Assembly: GCA_002410065.1 (NCBI GenBank)
Contig: DHQB01000015.1
Span: forward strand, 1 to 64,000
Length of the DNA: 64,000 nucleotides
From: Bacteroidales bacterium UBA5349
Lineage (GTDB): Bacteria; Bacteroidota; Bacteroidia; Bacteroidales; Tenuifilaceae
Direction of reading: 5' to 3'
Shown: positions 52,206 to 62,162 of the stretch, in pieces
Layout of the letters: every line of letters starts with the position of its first letter
Position numbering within the stretch: position 1 is the first letter of the stretch
Notes under the pieces: model-generated
The model's database searches: none
Told to the model about the DNA's origin: nothing
The model's input: only the letters and a program-made list of their open reading frames with translations
Position numbers and translations under genes: made by a program

Positions 52206-54503
52206 ATGAAAAAGTTATTAGTTATTGCTTTGGTTTTCTATTTCCCGGTTGTTGCAATTAGCCAAATACCTGTTGGTGCGTGGCGCGATCACTTCTCATT
52301 CCGTCCCGGTAAAAAGGTGACAGCATCGCAAGAAAAGGTATTTACTTCCTCAACTAATGGAGTGTTCTGGTATGATATTGCCGAGGGTACAATTGGAAAG
52401 TTAACTACAGTAACGGGTTTAAGCGATATCGACGTTTCGGCAATAGGCTATTCACCATTTACCAATTTACTTGCTGTTGGATACGCAAATGGGAACATAG
52501 ACCTTGTTTATAACGATAAAGTGGTAAATCTTCCATTCATTCTGCAAAAACCAATGCAGGGATCAAAGCAAATAAATGATTTTTATTTTATTGATGAGAA
52601 CAGAATATTCATATCAACCGGATTTGGCATTGTTGTAGTTAATGTGAATAAGAACGAAATTGCCGATACGTATTACATAGGTGACGGTGGCTCTATGGAG
52701 ATGGTATGGCAAACAAAGGTTTACAAAAACAGGATTTATGCTGCAACGGACAATGGAATTTACAGTGCCGATGTCAATGAACCACTGCTAATTCTCTATT
52801 CCAATTGGAATGTAGAGAGTGGAATCCCATCAGCGGGGAGTCAGTATAATAGTATGACTGTTTTTAGCGGTAGCCTAATTGTTAACCAATCAACCGGTGA
52901 AGGGGTATTTGATATTGTTCGTGTTTTTGATGGTGTGCAATGGACTACTCTTGATCTTTCATATCAGACTGTAACAGCTCTATACTCTAGCAACAACCGC
53001 CTTGGTGTTTGTTCGTGGCAAGGCATAGCCTTATATGCAAATCTTAGTAGTTATCCTGAAGTAATTGCCACATATTCAGATTCGTATAGTTTTAAGCCAA
53101 ACGATATCTATATCTTTAATTCTGGAGATATTGTAATGGCAGATGGCGATAACGGATTGATGCTTAGACAAAATCAGGTATGGAGAAATGCTCTTCCAAA
53201 TGCTCCGTATGGCAATAGAACCTATTTTGTGCGTGCAACCACCAATGAAGTTTTGGTAACCGCTGGCGGCAGAACTGACCCTTGGGGTAATATTTATTTC
53301 CCATTTGGCTTTTACTCTTTTGCTTCAAGTAGTTGGTCAACTAGGTACAACTATAATTATTGGGATGCTGTTAGGATTATCGAAAGCCCTTTTGCACCCA
53401 ACGAGTACTATATTGCCAGTTGGGGCGATGGTATTGTGGTTTATCGTGATGGTGTTGAGGTAGAGAACTATAACCCAGAGAATAGTTCTTTACAAACAAT
53501 TCTTCCAGGACGATATTGCCGAATTGGCGGTTTGGCTTTCGATAACAAGCGCAATTTATGGGCAACTAATGCTGGCGTAGCCAATACGATTTCTGTTCGA
53601 TCTCCTGAAGGCGACTGGAAAGGTTTCCCATACCAAACGATTATAGGCTCAGATCGTATTTCAGATATTTTAATTTCACCCACGGGTAACCTTTGGGTAA
53701 CGGCTCCTTCTGGCGGCAAATTATTTGTGATTAACCCTGGTGATAATCCTATGAATCAGGAGAGCCATACTGTGAGAGCATTCAATCCATACGATGCTAG
53801 CGGCGGCAGTTTGCCAAACGATATCTACAGTTTGACTTTTGATAGGGATGGATATCTTTGGGTGGGGACAACAGAGGGAGTGCTAGTGAGCTATAATCCT
53901 AGTAGGGTTTTCGAAACCTCAGAGTTCTATATGCAAAAGGTGAAAATTCCTGATGTTGTTGAGGGTTTGGCTGTTTATCTGCTCGAAAATGAAACTGTTA
54001 CCAGTATTGCTGTTGATGGAGCCAATAGAAAATGGTTTGGAACCCAGCGATCGGGCATTTTCCTCCAATCTGCCGATGGTTCAACCCAGCTAAAGCATTT
54101 TACAAAGAGCAATAGCCCTATTCCTTCAAACAATATTCTTAGCATTGGCATCCATCCAAAAACCGGTGAGGTTTTTATGGCTACCGATAAGGGCTTAATA
54201 TCGTACCGTAGCGATGCTACCGAGTCAACAGGCAAATTTGGGAAGGTTTACGCTTTCCCAAATCCCATTCGACCCGATTACAATGGCTTAATTACCATTA
54301 CCGGGCTGGTTGACAAAACCGTTGTTAAAATAACCGATGTATCGGGTAACTTAGTTTATGAAACTGAGAGCCTTGGGGGGCAAGCAACATGGGATGGCAA
54401 GAACAGGTATGGCGATAGGGTGGCAACGGGAGTTTACCTCTATTTTTGTGCTGATAAGCAGGGAGAGGAATCTGCTGTTGGTAAAATACTTTTTGTTAGG
54501 TAG
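52206..54503 (+). CDS. porZ: PorZ-like type IX secretion component
   Basis: I start at the ATG at 52206, which begins with a signal peptide (MKKLLVIALVFYFPVVAISQ); a longer frame to 52143 has none. The 765-residue protein has two propeller-like regions with PorZ-type repeats (WRDHFSFRPGKKV, LWVGTTEGVLVSYNPS) and ends with a T9SS CTD-like domain (KVYAFPNPIRPDYNGLITI ... VATGVYLYF). PorZ is part of the surface attachment complex with PorU/PorV/PorQ that anchors T9SS cargo. Length (about 776 in Porphyromonas) and position before recO match the usual arrangement. Confidence 0.86.
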   Translation: MKKLLVIALVFYFPVVAISQIPVGAWRDHFSFRPGKKVTASQEKVFTSSTNGVFWYDIAEGTIGKLTTVTGLSDIDVSAIGYSPFTNLLAVGYANGNIDLVYNDKVVNLPFILQKPMQGSKQINDFYFIDENRIFISTGFGIVVVNVNKNEIADTYYIGDGGSMEMVWQTKVYKNRIYAATDNGIYSADVNEPLLILYSNWNVESGIPSAGSQYNSMTVFSGSLIVNQSTGEGVFDIVRVFDGVQWTTLDLSYQTVTALYSSNNRLGVCSWQGIALYANLSSYPEVIATYSDSYSFKPNDIYIFNSGDIVMADGDNGLMLRQNQVWRNALPNAPYGNRTYFVRATTNEVLVTAGGRTDPWGNIYFPFGFYSFASSSWSTRYNYNYWDAVRIIESPFAPNEYYIASWGDGIVVYRDGVEVENYNPENSSLQTILPGRYCRIGGLAFDNKRNLWATNAGVANTISVRSPEGDWKGFPYQTIIGSDRISDILISPTGNLWVTAPSGGKLFVINPGDNPMNQESHTVRAFNPYDASGGSLPNDIYSLTFDRDGYLWVGTTEGVLVSYNPSRVFETSEFYMQKVKIPDVVEGLAVYLLENETVTSIAVDGANRKWFGTQRSGIFLQSADGSTQLKHFTKSNSPIPSNNILSIGIHPKTGEVFMATDKGLISYRSDATESTGKFGKVYAFPNPIRPDYNGLITITGLVDKTVVKITDVSGNLVYETESLGGQATWDGKNRYGDRVATGVYLYFCADKQGEESAVGKILFVR

Positions 54504-54505
54504 TT

Positions 54506-55237
54506 ATGCTGCAAAAGGCAAGGGCAATAGCATTGCATTCGGTGAGGTATGGTGAAAGTAGTATTGTAGCCTATCTTTATAGCAGTGAGTTTGGTCGACT
54601 TACCCTAATGGTTAATGGGGCATATGGCAAAGGAAGAAAAGCAGGGAAAGCAGTTTTTTTTCAACCCCTTTCGCTTATCGATATTGTATACTATGCTGGT
54701 AAAAATAATGGCATGGGGCGTTTAAAGGAAGTTTCACCATCATTTGTGAGTGTTTCTGTTTCATCCTCTCCTATAAAGTCGGCCATTGCACTATTTGTTG
54801 GCGAAGTTATATACAGAACCGTTAGGGAGGAGGAAGGAAATCCCCCTTTGTACACCTTCCTCGAACTCTCAATTAAATCGTTAGATGCAATAGAAAGTGG
54901 AGTTGCCAATTTTCATCTCATATTCCTATCACACCTTTCTAAATACCTAGGATTTTATCCCCATGGCCAGTTTTCTGAACAAACACCCTACTTCGATTTT
55001 CGAAATGGAATATTTGTTGAGCAGGAACCTTTGCATGCTTTCTATTTCTCTTCATTGTATTCAAAAATACTATATGATACGCTGATGCTTGATTATGACA
55101 ATGCAAACCAGCTTAACCTTAACGGAACTCAACGGTCTTCTTTTCTCGATTTAATTCTGAGCTATTATCAGTACCACAACGATTCATCAACTACCTTTCA
55201 ATCCCTTTCAGTACTCCAACAGGTATTTATGCCCTAG
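54506..55237 (+). CDS. recO: DNA repair protein RecO
   Basis: The 243-residue protein has the N-terminal OB fold of RecO (KARAIALHSVRYGESSIVAYLYSSEFG, TLMVNGAYGKG) and a helical C-terminal half. The cysteine zinc motif seen in some RecO proteins is not evident. RecO helps load RecA on SSB-coated DNA with RecR. The start is two bases after the porZ stop, so both are co-transcribed. Confidence 0.88.
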   Translation: MLQKARAIALHSVRYGESSIVAYLYSSEFGRLTLMVNGAYGKGRKAGKAVFFQPLSLIDIVYYAGKNNGMGRLKEVSPSFVSVSVSSSPIKSAIALFVGEVIYRTVREEEGNPPLYTFLELSIKSLDAIESGVANFHLIFLSHLSKYLGFYPHGQFSEQTPYFDFRNGIFVEQEPLHAFYFSSLYSKILYDTLMLDYDNANQLNLNGTQRSSFLDLILSYYQYHNDSSTTFQSLSVLQQVFMP

Positions 55238-55243
55238 GAGTAG

Positions 55244-55330
55244 GCTTGTTGAAGTTTGGTTGAACTTTTGTACTATTCTTTGTCCCTTAAAATATCCCCT
55301 TGGACGGCATAAAGCAGCCCTTCAACAAGC
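55244..55330. repeat. Long-range inverted repeat between recO and the aminotransferase gene
   Basis: The 11-base arm GCTTGTTGAAG at 55244-55254 is complementary to CTTCAACAAGC at 55320-55330, with 65 bases between. It could close a large stem-loop after recO or be a remnant of a duplicated element. No U tract follows. Confidence 0.3.
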
Positions 55331-55367
55331 TTTAAAGCATTTCCTGAAATTCATCACTTCCTTTTTC

Positions 55368-55375
55368 TATATTTG
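55368..55375 (+). promoter_or_regulatory. Candidate -7 element for the aminotransferase gene
   Basis: TATATTTG matches TAnnTTTG exactly and lies 30 bases before the start codon at 55406. No good TTG is found 19-21 bases upstream, so the promoter call is moderate. Confidence 0.45.
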
Positions 55376-55405
55376 CACTCCTTCTTTAGAAAGCAATGAA
55401 GCATT

Positions 55406-56533
55406 ATGTCAAAATTATCTAGTACCAATCTAGTTTCAGCCTTTGCGCAGATTGCTGCAGAGAAAAACGCAGTTAACCTATCAAACGATCATACTGATTT
55501 TCCTTGTCAACCTGAACTGCTAGCCTCATTGGTAAAGCACATTTCCGATGGTAGGAATAAGTATGCGCCAAGTGAAGGGGTTTATGGTTTGCGCCAAGTA
55601 ATTGCAAATAGGTATAAAACCGATTTTGATATTAGTTTTAACCCTGAAACTGAGATAACAATAACTGCAGGCGCAATACAGGCGTTGTATACTGCTATTT
55701 CCTCATTAATTAAAGAGGGTGATGAGGTTATCCTTTTTGAACCTGCCTTTGAAACCTATATCCCTGCAATTGAAGCCCGTGGTGCACGCCCAATTTTCTT
55801 TCAGCTAAACCCAACGGATTTTTCGGTTGATTGGACAGCTTTTACAAAACTTATTACTAGCAAAACAAAGCTAATTATACTGAATTGTCCGCATAATCCC
55901 TCGGGAAAGATAATGCCCGATGAGTCGCTCGAACAGCTTCAACGAATTTTAAACGGTACAAAGATTAGCATTTTAAGTGATGAGGCTTTTGCCGATTTGG
56001 TTTACGATGAAAGGCCCGTGTTTAGCATAGCTCGATATCCAAAACTTGCAGAACGATCAGTAATTGTAGGTTCCTTAGGGAAAGCGCTATGTGTACCCGG
56101 CTGGAAAATAGGATACTGCCTCGCACCTGAGTCAGTTATGGACTCGTTTAGACAGGTTCATAAATACCTAATAAGTTCGGTAAATTTACCCATTCAACTT
56201 GCACTAGCCGATTATTTGGGTAGCCACCAATGCTGGTCACCATTCCGCTCCGAATTTCAGCACCGAAGGGATTTCTTTAATTCCTTGCTCGATAAAACAA
56301 GGTTTAAATTCAATCGTGTTGAGGGGGGATATTTTCAAATTCTGAATTATGAGAATATCTCCACTGAAAACGACATCGATTTTTGCTACAGGTTGGCAAT
56401 AGAGCATGGGGTAACCGCTTATCCTTTATCACTGTTTTATCATGATAAACTCGATCAGAGTATGATTAGAGTATGTTTTGGTAAAAGGGAAGAAGATTTG
56501 AGGCTAGCAGCAAAACGACTTGCAGAACTATAA
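55406..56533 (+). CDS. Class I/II PLP-dependent aminotransferase, methionine-aminotransferase-like
   Basis: The 375-residue protein has fold-type I aminotransferase motifs: YAPSEGVYGLRQVIANRY, TITAGAIQALYTAI, NCPHNPSGK, SDEAFADLVYDE and the PLP lysine in GSLGKALCVPGWKIGY. The C-terminal MIRVCFGKREEDL arginine binds the substrate carboxylate. The closest types I know are the MtnE/YbdL group that transaminates methionine or kynurenine with a keto acid. It is followed after 110 bases by a GH3-type acyl-adenylate enzyme gene. The amino-donor specificity is not certain. Confidence 0.86.
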   Translation: MSKLSSTNLVSAFAQIAAEKNAVNLSNDHTDFPCQPELLASLVKHISDGRNKYAPSEGVYGLRQVIANRYKTDFDISFNPETEITITAGAIQALYTAISSLIKEGDEVILFEPAFETYIPAIEARGARPIFFQLNPTDFSVDWTAFTKLITSKTKLIILNCPHNPSGKIMPDESLEQLQRILNGTKISILSDEAFADLVYDERPVFSIARYPKLAERSVIVGSLGKALCVPGWKIGYCLAPESVMDSFRQVHKYLISSVNLPIQLALADYLGSHQCWSPFRSEFQHRRDFFNSLLDKTRFKFNRVEGGYFQILNYENISTENDIDFCYRLAIEHGVTAYPLSLFYHDKLDQSMIRVCFGKREEDLRLAAKRLAEL

Positions 56534-56643
56534 ACAAAAAAAAACTTTTTTACAGCAACTTATAGCCCCCAAAATTGTATAGAATATAGACATTTGAGCT
56601 ATATTTACCTTTCTGTTTTAAAAACAACTAAATAGTTTGCTCA

Positions 56644-58155
56644 ATGCCCATCTTAACTTCAATTGTTAACTGGTTTAACAGTCAGCGTTTACATCAGATT
56701 GACCTATTCAGAAGATTTCCTTTACAGGTACAGGAGGAAACGCTGATAAAGCTTATAACAAAAGCCAAAACCACCAAGTTTGGTAGGCAATATTCCTTTG
56801 AATCAATAGACTCAATTGGGAGATTTCAAGAGAAGGTTCCGATTATGGATTACGAAGAGTATAAACCCTATATTGATAGGTTACGAAAGGGTGAAGCAAA
56901 TGTGCTATGGCCATCGGAAATAAAATGGTTCGCTAAATCTTCAGGCACTACCAACAATAAGAGTAAATTTATTCCTGTTAGTTTCGAAGCACTTGAGGAT
57001 TGTCACTTTCGAGGGGGCAAAGATATTTTGGCCCTTTATGCTAACTTGTATCCCGACACCAACCTGTTTTCGGGCAAGGGGTTAACCCTTGGTGGAAGTC
57101 ACCAGATTGATAATTTTAACAATAAATCATACTATGGTGATTTATCGGCAATTCTGATTGAGAACCTCCCTTGGTGGGCAGATTTTATAAGAACTCCGAG
57201 CCAGAAAGTGGCTCTAATTTCTGAGTGGGAGGTTAAACTGGATAAGCTAACCCACGAAGCGCTTAAAGAGAATGTAACCAACATAGCGGGTGTGCCTTCG
57301 TGGAACCTTGTGATGATTAGGCATATTCTTAATTATACTGGAAAGAATAATCTACTTGAGGTTTGGCCAAACCTTGAACTCTTTACGCATGGGGGTGTGA
57401 GTTTTACTCCTTATCGTGAGCAGTTTCAAAAACTTATACCCTCGCTAAACATGCATTATATGGAAACTTATAATGCAAGTGAGGGCTTTTTTGCAATACA
57501 GGATGATCCTCGGTCGGATGATATGCTGCTTATGCTCGATTATGGTATTTTTTATGAGTTTATTCCTATAGAAGAGATAGGCTCGCCTAATCCACAGGCA
57601 TTAACCATTTCTGATGTAAAACTCAATAAAAATTATGCCGTTGTTATTACCACCAACTCCGGTTTATGGCGGTACCTAATTGGCGATACAGTTATTTTTA
57701 CTTCTACTTTTCCGCATAAAATAAAAATTAGCGGTCGTACAAAGCACTTCATCAATGCCTTTGGCGAGGAGTTGATTATTGATAATGCTGAGAAAGCCCT
57801 GAAAATTGCCTGTGAAAAAACGGGGGCTCAAATTAACGAGTACACCGCAGCACCCATTTTCATGGGCGATAATGCTAAAGGAGCACACGAGTGGTTAATA
57901 GAGTTTGAGATAGAACCCAACGATTTGAGTTTTTTTACAGCCACTTTAGATAATGCATTGTGTGCTAATAATTCAGACTATGAAGCAAAACGATATAAGG
58001 GAATAACCCTAACGGAGCCAATTGTTCATGCTTTAAAACCAGGTACATTCTTCAGCTGGATGCGCAAAAGAGGCAAATTAGGAGGGCAAAATAAAGTCCC
58101 TCGATTGAGTAATACCCGCGAGTATGTTGATTCTATTCTTAAAATGAAAAATTAG
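56644..58155 (+). CDS. GH3-type (auxin-responsive GH3-like) acyl-adenylate amidosynthetase
   Basis: The 503-residue protein has the bacterial GH3 fold: the SSGTTN-type nucleotide loop (KSSGTTNNKSKFIPV), the SEGFF motif (YNASEGFFAIQ), YEFIP, WRYLIGDTV and a C-terminal lid domain ending GGQNKVPRL. Plant GH3 enzymes activate a carboxylic acid with ATP and join it to an amino acid. Bacterial members are widespread in Bacteroidota and their substrate is unknown. Neighbouring genes do not identify it. Confidence 0.88.
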   Translation: MPILTSIVNWFNSQRLHQIDLFRRFPLQVQEETLIKLITKAKTTKFGRQYSFESIDSIGRFQEKVPIMDYEEYKPYIDRLRKGEANVLWPSEIKWFAKSSGTTNNKSKFIPVSFEALEDCHFRGGKDILALYANLYPDTNLFSGKGLTLGGSHQIDNFNNKSYYGDLSAILIENLPWWADFIRTPSQKVALISEWEVKLDKLTHEALKENVTNIAGVPSWNLVMIRHILNYTGKNNLLEVWPNLELFTHGGVSFTPYREQFQKLIPSLNMHYMETYNASEGFFAIQDDPRSDDMLLMLDYGIFYEFIPIEEIGSPNPQALTISDVKLNKNYAVVITTNSGLWRYLIGDTVIFTSTFPHKIKISGRTKHFINAFGEELIIDNAEKALKIACEKTGAQINEYTAAPIFMGDNAKGAHEWLIEFEIEPNDLSFFTATLDNALCANNSDYEAKRYKGITLTEPIVHALKPGTFFSWMRKRGKLGGQNKVPRLSNTREYVDSILKMKN

Positions 58156-58166
58156 TTGCCCATTCT

Positions 58167-58934
58167 ATGAATAGGTTTATTAGATATATTTTGTTTTTTA
58201 CCCTTTTGCAGTGCTGTTTTTACAAGACTGTGGAGGGTCAAAAAATATCGCCCGACAACCTTGGAAATTATTGGATAATTGAGGGGAGTAGAATTTTTGG
58301 TGTTTCAGAATCGGCAATGTTAAAACCTGCGTTTTCCAATATTGTTTTGGGAAATCCATCATCAGTTGATGCAAGTGATCCCTTCAAGATCTTGGCTTTC
58401 TATCAGAACACTCAAACCATTGCTATAATTAATAACGATGCTGTGCTTATCGGAAAACCTATTGAACTTTCCCTACTAAATATTGGGGAAGTTAGCTGCT
58501 CTGCTCGATCATCTTTAGGTGGAGTTTGGCTTGCTGTTCAGTCTGCCCATACTATTATCCGATTCGATAAGCATATTAAACAGATTGAGCAAACCATATA
58601 TTTACCCAATAGATTTGCTAAATATGATATAATACAAATTGCCGAATATAACGGTGAATTGTATATTGGTTTTGAGAATGGGTCAGTGCTAATATTCGAT
58701 ACCTACGGCGCATTGATGTATGAGTATACTTTTGATCCTTTTAGCACTTTTTTACTTAATAGCGATAGAATATTTATTACAAAAAAAGATACTGTTTTTG
58801 AGTATTCGCTTTCCAATAATCAAGAGTTGCTCTCTGTTTACCATTGTAAATCCGAAGCATATATTGCTGTCTTCCAAAGCAAATTGGCTTGTTTTAATGG
58901 AAAGCATTTTGAGGTTTGCGAAAAAATTGAATAG
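58167..58934 (+). CDS. Exported protein of unknown function, propeller-like
   Basis: The 255-residue protein has a signal peptide (about 1-24, ending TVEGQ). The rest is a series of short beta strands, with segments such as LYIGFENGSVLIFDTYG that recall WD/propeller blades. It has too few blades for a full propeller. I do not recognise the family. It starts 11 bases after the GH3 stop codon and 78 bases before the deoxynucleoside kinase gene, so it is probably in the GH3 transcript. A short propeller can bind a partner protein, but no role is shown. Confidence 0.7.
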   Translation: MNRFIRYILFFTLLQCCFYKTVEGQKISPDNLGNYWIIEGSRIFGVSESAMLKPAFSNIVLGNPSSVDASDPFKILAFYQNTQTIAIINNDAVLIGKPIELSLLNIGEVSCSARSSLGGVWLAVQSAHTIIRFDKHIKQIEQTIYLPNRFAKYDIIQIAEYNGELYIGFENGSVLIFDTYGALMYEYTFDPFSTFLLNSDRIFITKKDTVFEYSLSNNQELLSVYHCKSEAYIAVFQSKLACFNGKHFEVCEKIE

Positions 58935-59012
58935 TAGGGTTTATACTACCCCATATTATTTGTACTTTTAAAGTTTGTCAGAAGTAATAGTAACCGTTAA
59001 ATATTTTACATA

Positions 59013-59627
59013 ATGCATATTGCTGTAGCAGGAAACATTGGTTCCGGAAAAACCACCCTTACCCGATTACTGTCCAAGCATTACAATTGGAAACCTCATT
59101 ATGAGGATGTTGATGACAACCCATACCTCAACGATTTTTATGAGGATATGCAGCGGTGGAGTTTTAATCTTCAGATCTATTTTTTAAATAGCCGCTTTAA
59201 TCAAATTGTTGAGATTAGGCAAACTGGCGAAAAGGTAATACAGGATAGGACAATATACGAGGATGCACGCATTTTCGCTCCCAACCTGCACGACATGGGG
59301 CTAATGTCAACCCGCGATTTTAACAACTACCTGAGTCTTTTCGATTTAATGTGTAAGCTTATTCAACCACCCGATTTGCTTATTTACCTAAGAGCCAATG
59401 TGCCCACTCTTGTTCATCAAATCCAGAAGCGTGGCCGCGAATACGAAAAGAGCATCAGGATTGACTACCTACAACGCCTTAATGAGCGCTATGAAGCATG
59501 GATTAACAGCTATAATCACGATAAACTTCTTATTGTTGAAGTTGATAATCTGAATTTCTCAGAAAAACCAGCTGATTTAAGGTCAATAATTACTAGGATT
59601 GACGCCATAATTCATGGCCTTTTCTAG
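59013..59627 (+). CDS. Deoxynucleoside kinase (dGK/dCK-type)
   Basis: The 204-residue protein has a P-loop (AGNIGSGKTTLTRLL), the family segment DVDDNPYLNDFYEDMQRW, the DR motif in IQDRTIYEDA and an arginine-rich lid (IQKRGREYEKSIR). It phosphorylates deoxynucleosides in salvage; whether dA, dG, dC or several bases are used is not clear from sequence. It probably feeds the dNTP pool, in the same window as dgt and rdgB. Confidence 0.9.
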   Translation: MHIAVAGNIGSGKTTLTRLLSKHYNWKPHYEDVDDNPYLNDFYEDMQRWSFNLQIYFLNSRFNQIVEIRQTGEKVIQDRTIYEDARIFAPNLHDMGLMSTRDFNNYLSLFDLMCKLIQPPDLLIYLRANVPTLVHQIQKRGREYEKSIRIDYLQRLNERYEAWINSYNHDKLLIVEVDNLNFSEKPADLRSIITRIDAIIHGLF

Positions 59628-59680
59628 GATACAGCTCTGTCCTTTTTCATTACAATCATACATTTTGTAAAATAGTAAAT

Positions 59681-62110
59681 ATGAAGATCTTCTTTAAAAA
59701 AACCATACCCCATGTGGTTGCAATTATTATATTTTTTGCAGCCACTTATATTTATTTTTCCCCATTACTTCAGGATAAAGGGGTAGCCCAACACGATATT
59801 GAGCAGTTTAGGGGCTCTGCAAAGGAGATAATTGACCATAGGGCTGAATTTGAAGAGGAGCCTCTTTGGACTAATTCCATGTTTGGGGGAATGCCCGCTT
59901 ACCTAATATCAACGGTGTACAAAGGAAATTTGTTAAAAAAGGTTGATAGAGTTTTACAGTTGGCAAAGCAACCTGCGGGTTTCATATTCTTCTCTTTGGT
60001 AGGGTTTTACATACTGTTAGTAGTTCTTGGGGTAAACCCGTGGCTGAGCATTGTGGGGGCTTTTGCTTACGGCCTATCATCGTACTTTTTTATTGTAATA
60101 GCAGCAGGGCACAATGCAAAAATTCATGCCATAAGCTATGTTGCCCCAATGATCGCTGGAGTTTTTCTTGCTTTTAGGGGTAAGTATATTGGTGGTTTTG
60201 CCCTTTTTGCCCTCTTTTTTGGGCTCAATCTAAATGCTGGGCACTTACAAATAACATATTATGCTGGTTTTATTATGCTAGCATTGGGAATTGCCTTTTT
60301 TGTAAAGGCAATAAAAGAGAAAGCGCTTTTTAATTTTTCTAAAGCCACAGGCGTGCTCTTGTTGGCACTTTTGTTGGCTGTAGGAGCAAACTTTTCTAGG
60401 TTGTACTTTTCTTGGGAGTCTGGTAAATACTCAATTAGGGGTGCAAGCGAATTAACAACTCAGGGGGGAGACAGAACAACTGGCCTTGATAAAGAATATG
60501 CAACAGCATGGAGTTATGGCGTTACCGAAACGTTTAACCTGCTTATACCAAATTTAATGGGTGGATCATCGGCTGCCGATTTTGGGACTGATTCACATAC
60601 TTTTGCTTTTTTAAAGCAAAATGGAGTACCGTCAGCGCAAGCAAAGGCTATGGTTAAACAAATGCCTGCCTACTGGGGTCCTCAGCCAATGACCTCTGGC
60701 CCTGTTTACGTTGGAGCCATAGTAATCTTTTTGTTTGTACTTTCCATGTTTGTTATTGATGATAGGCTTAAATGGTACTTGCTTGGGGTTACCCTATTAG
60801 CAATTGCGCTGGCTTGGGGACGAAATTTTATGCCTCTCACAGATTTTTTTCTCCATTATTTTCCGGGTTACAACAAGTTCCGAACAGTTTCAATGATACT
60901 TTATATTGCCGAGTTTACCATCCCGCTATTAGCATTTATTGGGCTTAGAGAGATTTTTAATGGTAATGTAAGTAAGGAGCGATTTATGAATGGCTTTAAG
61001 TGGTCCATTGGTATTGTGGCTGGCTTGTGCCTTTTATTCATTGTGCTGGGAGGTTCGCTATTCAGCTTTGAGGCCGAAATTGATAGCAGATATATTGCTG
61101 CTGGCTATCCTGCTGCGATGTTTGATGCTATAAGGTTGGATAGGCAAGCCATGCTGCGAGCCGACGCTTTTCGCTCATTAATATTTGTGCTTCTATCAGG
61201 CGGTGCTGTTCTTGTTTTTTATCTTAAGAAGATTAAACCTGTATATTTTATTGGACTGCTGGCTACGTTGATTATTACTGATATGTGGACCGTTAGCAAG
61301 CGCTATTTGAATGATGATAATTTTGTGCCCAATTCAAAAGTAGCCAACCCTTTTGTGGCATCCAACGCCGATTTGCAAATTTTAGCCGACACAACAACCT
61401 ATTTCCGTGTTTACAATAGGGCCGTTAGCACCTTTAATGATGCTAGCACATCATACTACCATAAATCAATTGGTGGGTATCATGGTGCAAAGCTAAGGAG
61501 GTACCAAGAACTAATTGATTACCATATCTCTAGAAATAACCCAGCAGTACTTAATATGTTAAATACACGCTATTTAATTGATGGAGGTGAACAGGGGCCA
61601 ATTGCTAGATATAACCCTGGGGCTTTGGGTAATGTGTGGTTTGTAAATTCTGTTCAAATTGTTGAATCTGCTGATGAGGAGATTGCTGCGCTCGATAATT
61701 TTAACCCTCGAGAAACTGCAATTGTGAACAATGATTTTGCGGGCGAACTTATGCAGTATGATGCAACTGCTAACCCAGGAGATACGATTTATCTAGCAGA
61801 TTATAGGGCAAACCGCATGGTTTATCGTTACACACTTTCTGAACCTCGGTTAGCTGTGTTTTCTGATATCTATTACCCAAAAGGGTGGATTTCAAGAGTA
61901 AATGGGGAAGAGGTTGACCACATAAGGGTTGACTATGTTTTGCGTGCAATGCTTTTGCCTGCTGGCTCCAATGAGGTGGTTTTTGAGTTTAAACCCAAAA
62001 TGTTTACTGCAGGCTATCGTATCGATTTAGCAGCATCCTTGCTAATTATTCTGGCAGCCTTAGGTTGGATTGGAAAGGAGTTGTTAGATTCACGGAGAAG
62101 TGAAAAATAA
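59681..62110 (+). CDS. YfhO-family multi-spanning membrane protein
   Basis: The 809-residue protein has about a dozen hydrophobic helices in the first 530 residues, with the typical sequence NSMFGGMPAYLIS, a GT-C-like N-terminal loop and WSYGVTETFNLLIPNLMGG. A soluble beta-rich C-terminal region follows, with YYPKGWISRVNGEEV, and then a final TM helix. YfhO proteins are linked to lipoteichoic-acid or other glycan glycosylation in Firmicutes; the role in Bacteroidota is not settled. It begins 53 bases after the kinase gene and ends 52 bases before ftsX. Confidence 0.85.
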   Translation: MKIFFKKTIPHVVAIIIFFAATYIYFSPLLQDKGVAQHDIEQFRGSAKEIIDHRAEFEEEPLWTNSMFGGMPAYLISTVYKGNLLKKVDRVLQLAKQPAGFIFFSLVGFYILLVVLGVNPWLSIVGAFAYGLSSYFFIVIAAGHNAKIHAISYVAPMIAGVFLAFRGKYIGGFALFALFFGLNLNAGHLQITYYAGFIMLALGIAFFVKAIKEKALFNFSKATGVLLLALLLAVGANFSRLYFSWESGKYSIRGASELTTQGGDRTTGLDKEYATAWSYGVTETFNLLIPNLMGGSSAADFGTDSHTFAFLKQNGVPSAQAKAMVKQMPAYWGPQPMTSGPVYVGAIVIFLFVLSMFVIDDRLKWYLLGVTLLAIALAWGRNFMPLTDFFLHYFPGYNKFRTVSMILYIAEFTIPLLAFIGLREIFNGNVSKERFMNGFKWSIGIVAGLCLLFIVLGGSLFSFEAEIDSRYIAAGYPAAMFDAIRLDRQAMLRADAFRSLIFVLLSGGAVLVFYLKKIKPVYFIGLLATLIITDMWTVSKRYLNDDNFVPNSKVANPFVASNADLQILADTTTYFRVYNRAVSTFNDASTSYYHKSIGGYHGAKLRRYQELIDYHISRNNPAVLNMLNTRYLIDGGEQGPIARYNPGALGNVWFVNSVQIVESADEEIAALDNFNPRETAIVNNDFAGELMQYDATANPGDTIYLADYRANRMVYRYTLSEPRLAVFSDIYYPKGWISRVNGEEVDHIRVDYVLRAMLLPAGSNEVVFEFKPKMFTAGYRIDLAASLLIILAALGWIGKELLDSRRSEK

Positions 62111-62146
62111 ATTTCATTAAGCTGTATGTCTTTGCCTTTGATAAGT

Positions 62147-62154
62147 TAACTTTG
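62147..62154 (+). promoter_or_regulatory. Candidate -7 element directly before ftsX
   Basis: TAACTTTG matches TAnnTTTG and lies 8 bases before the ATG at 62163. If real, the transcript would start almost at the start codon. No TTG with correct spacing is found, so the call is weak. Confidence 0.3.
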
Positions 62155-62162
62155 TACGCACT

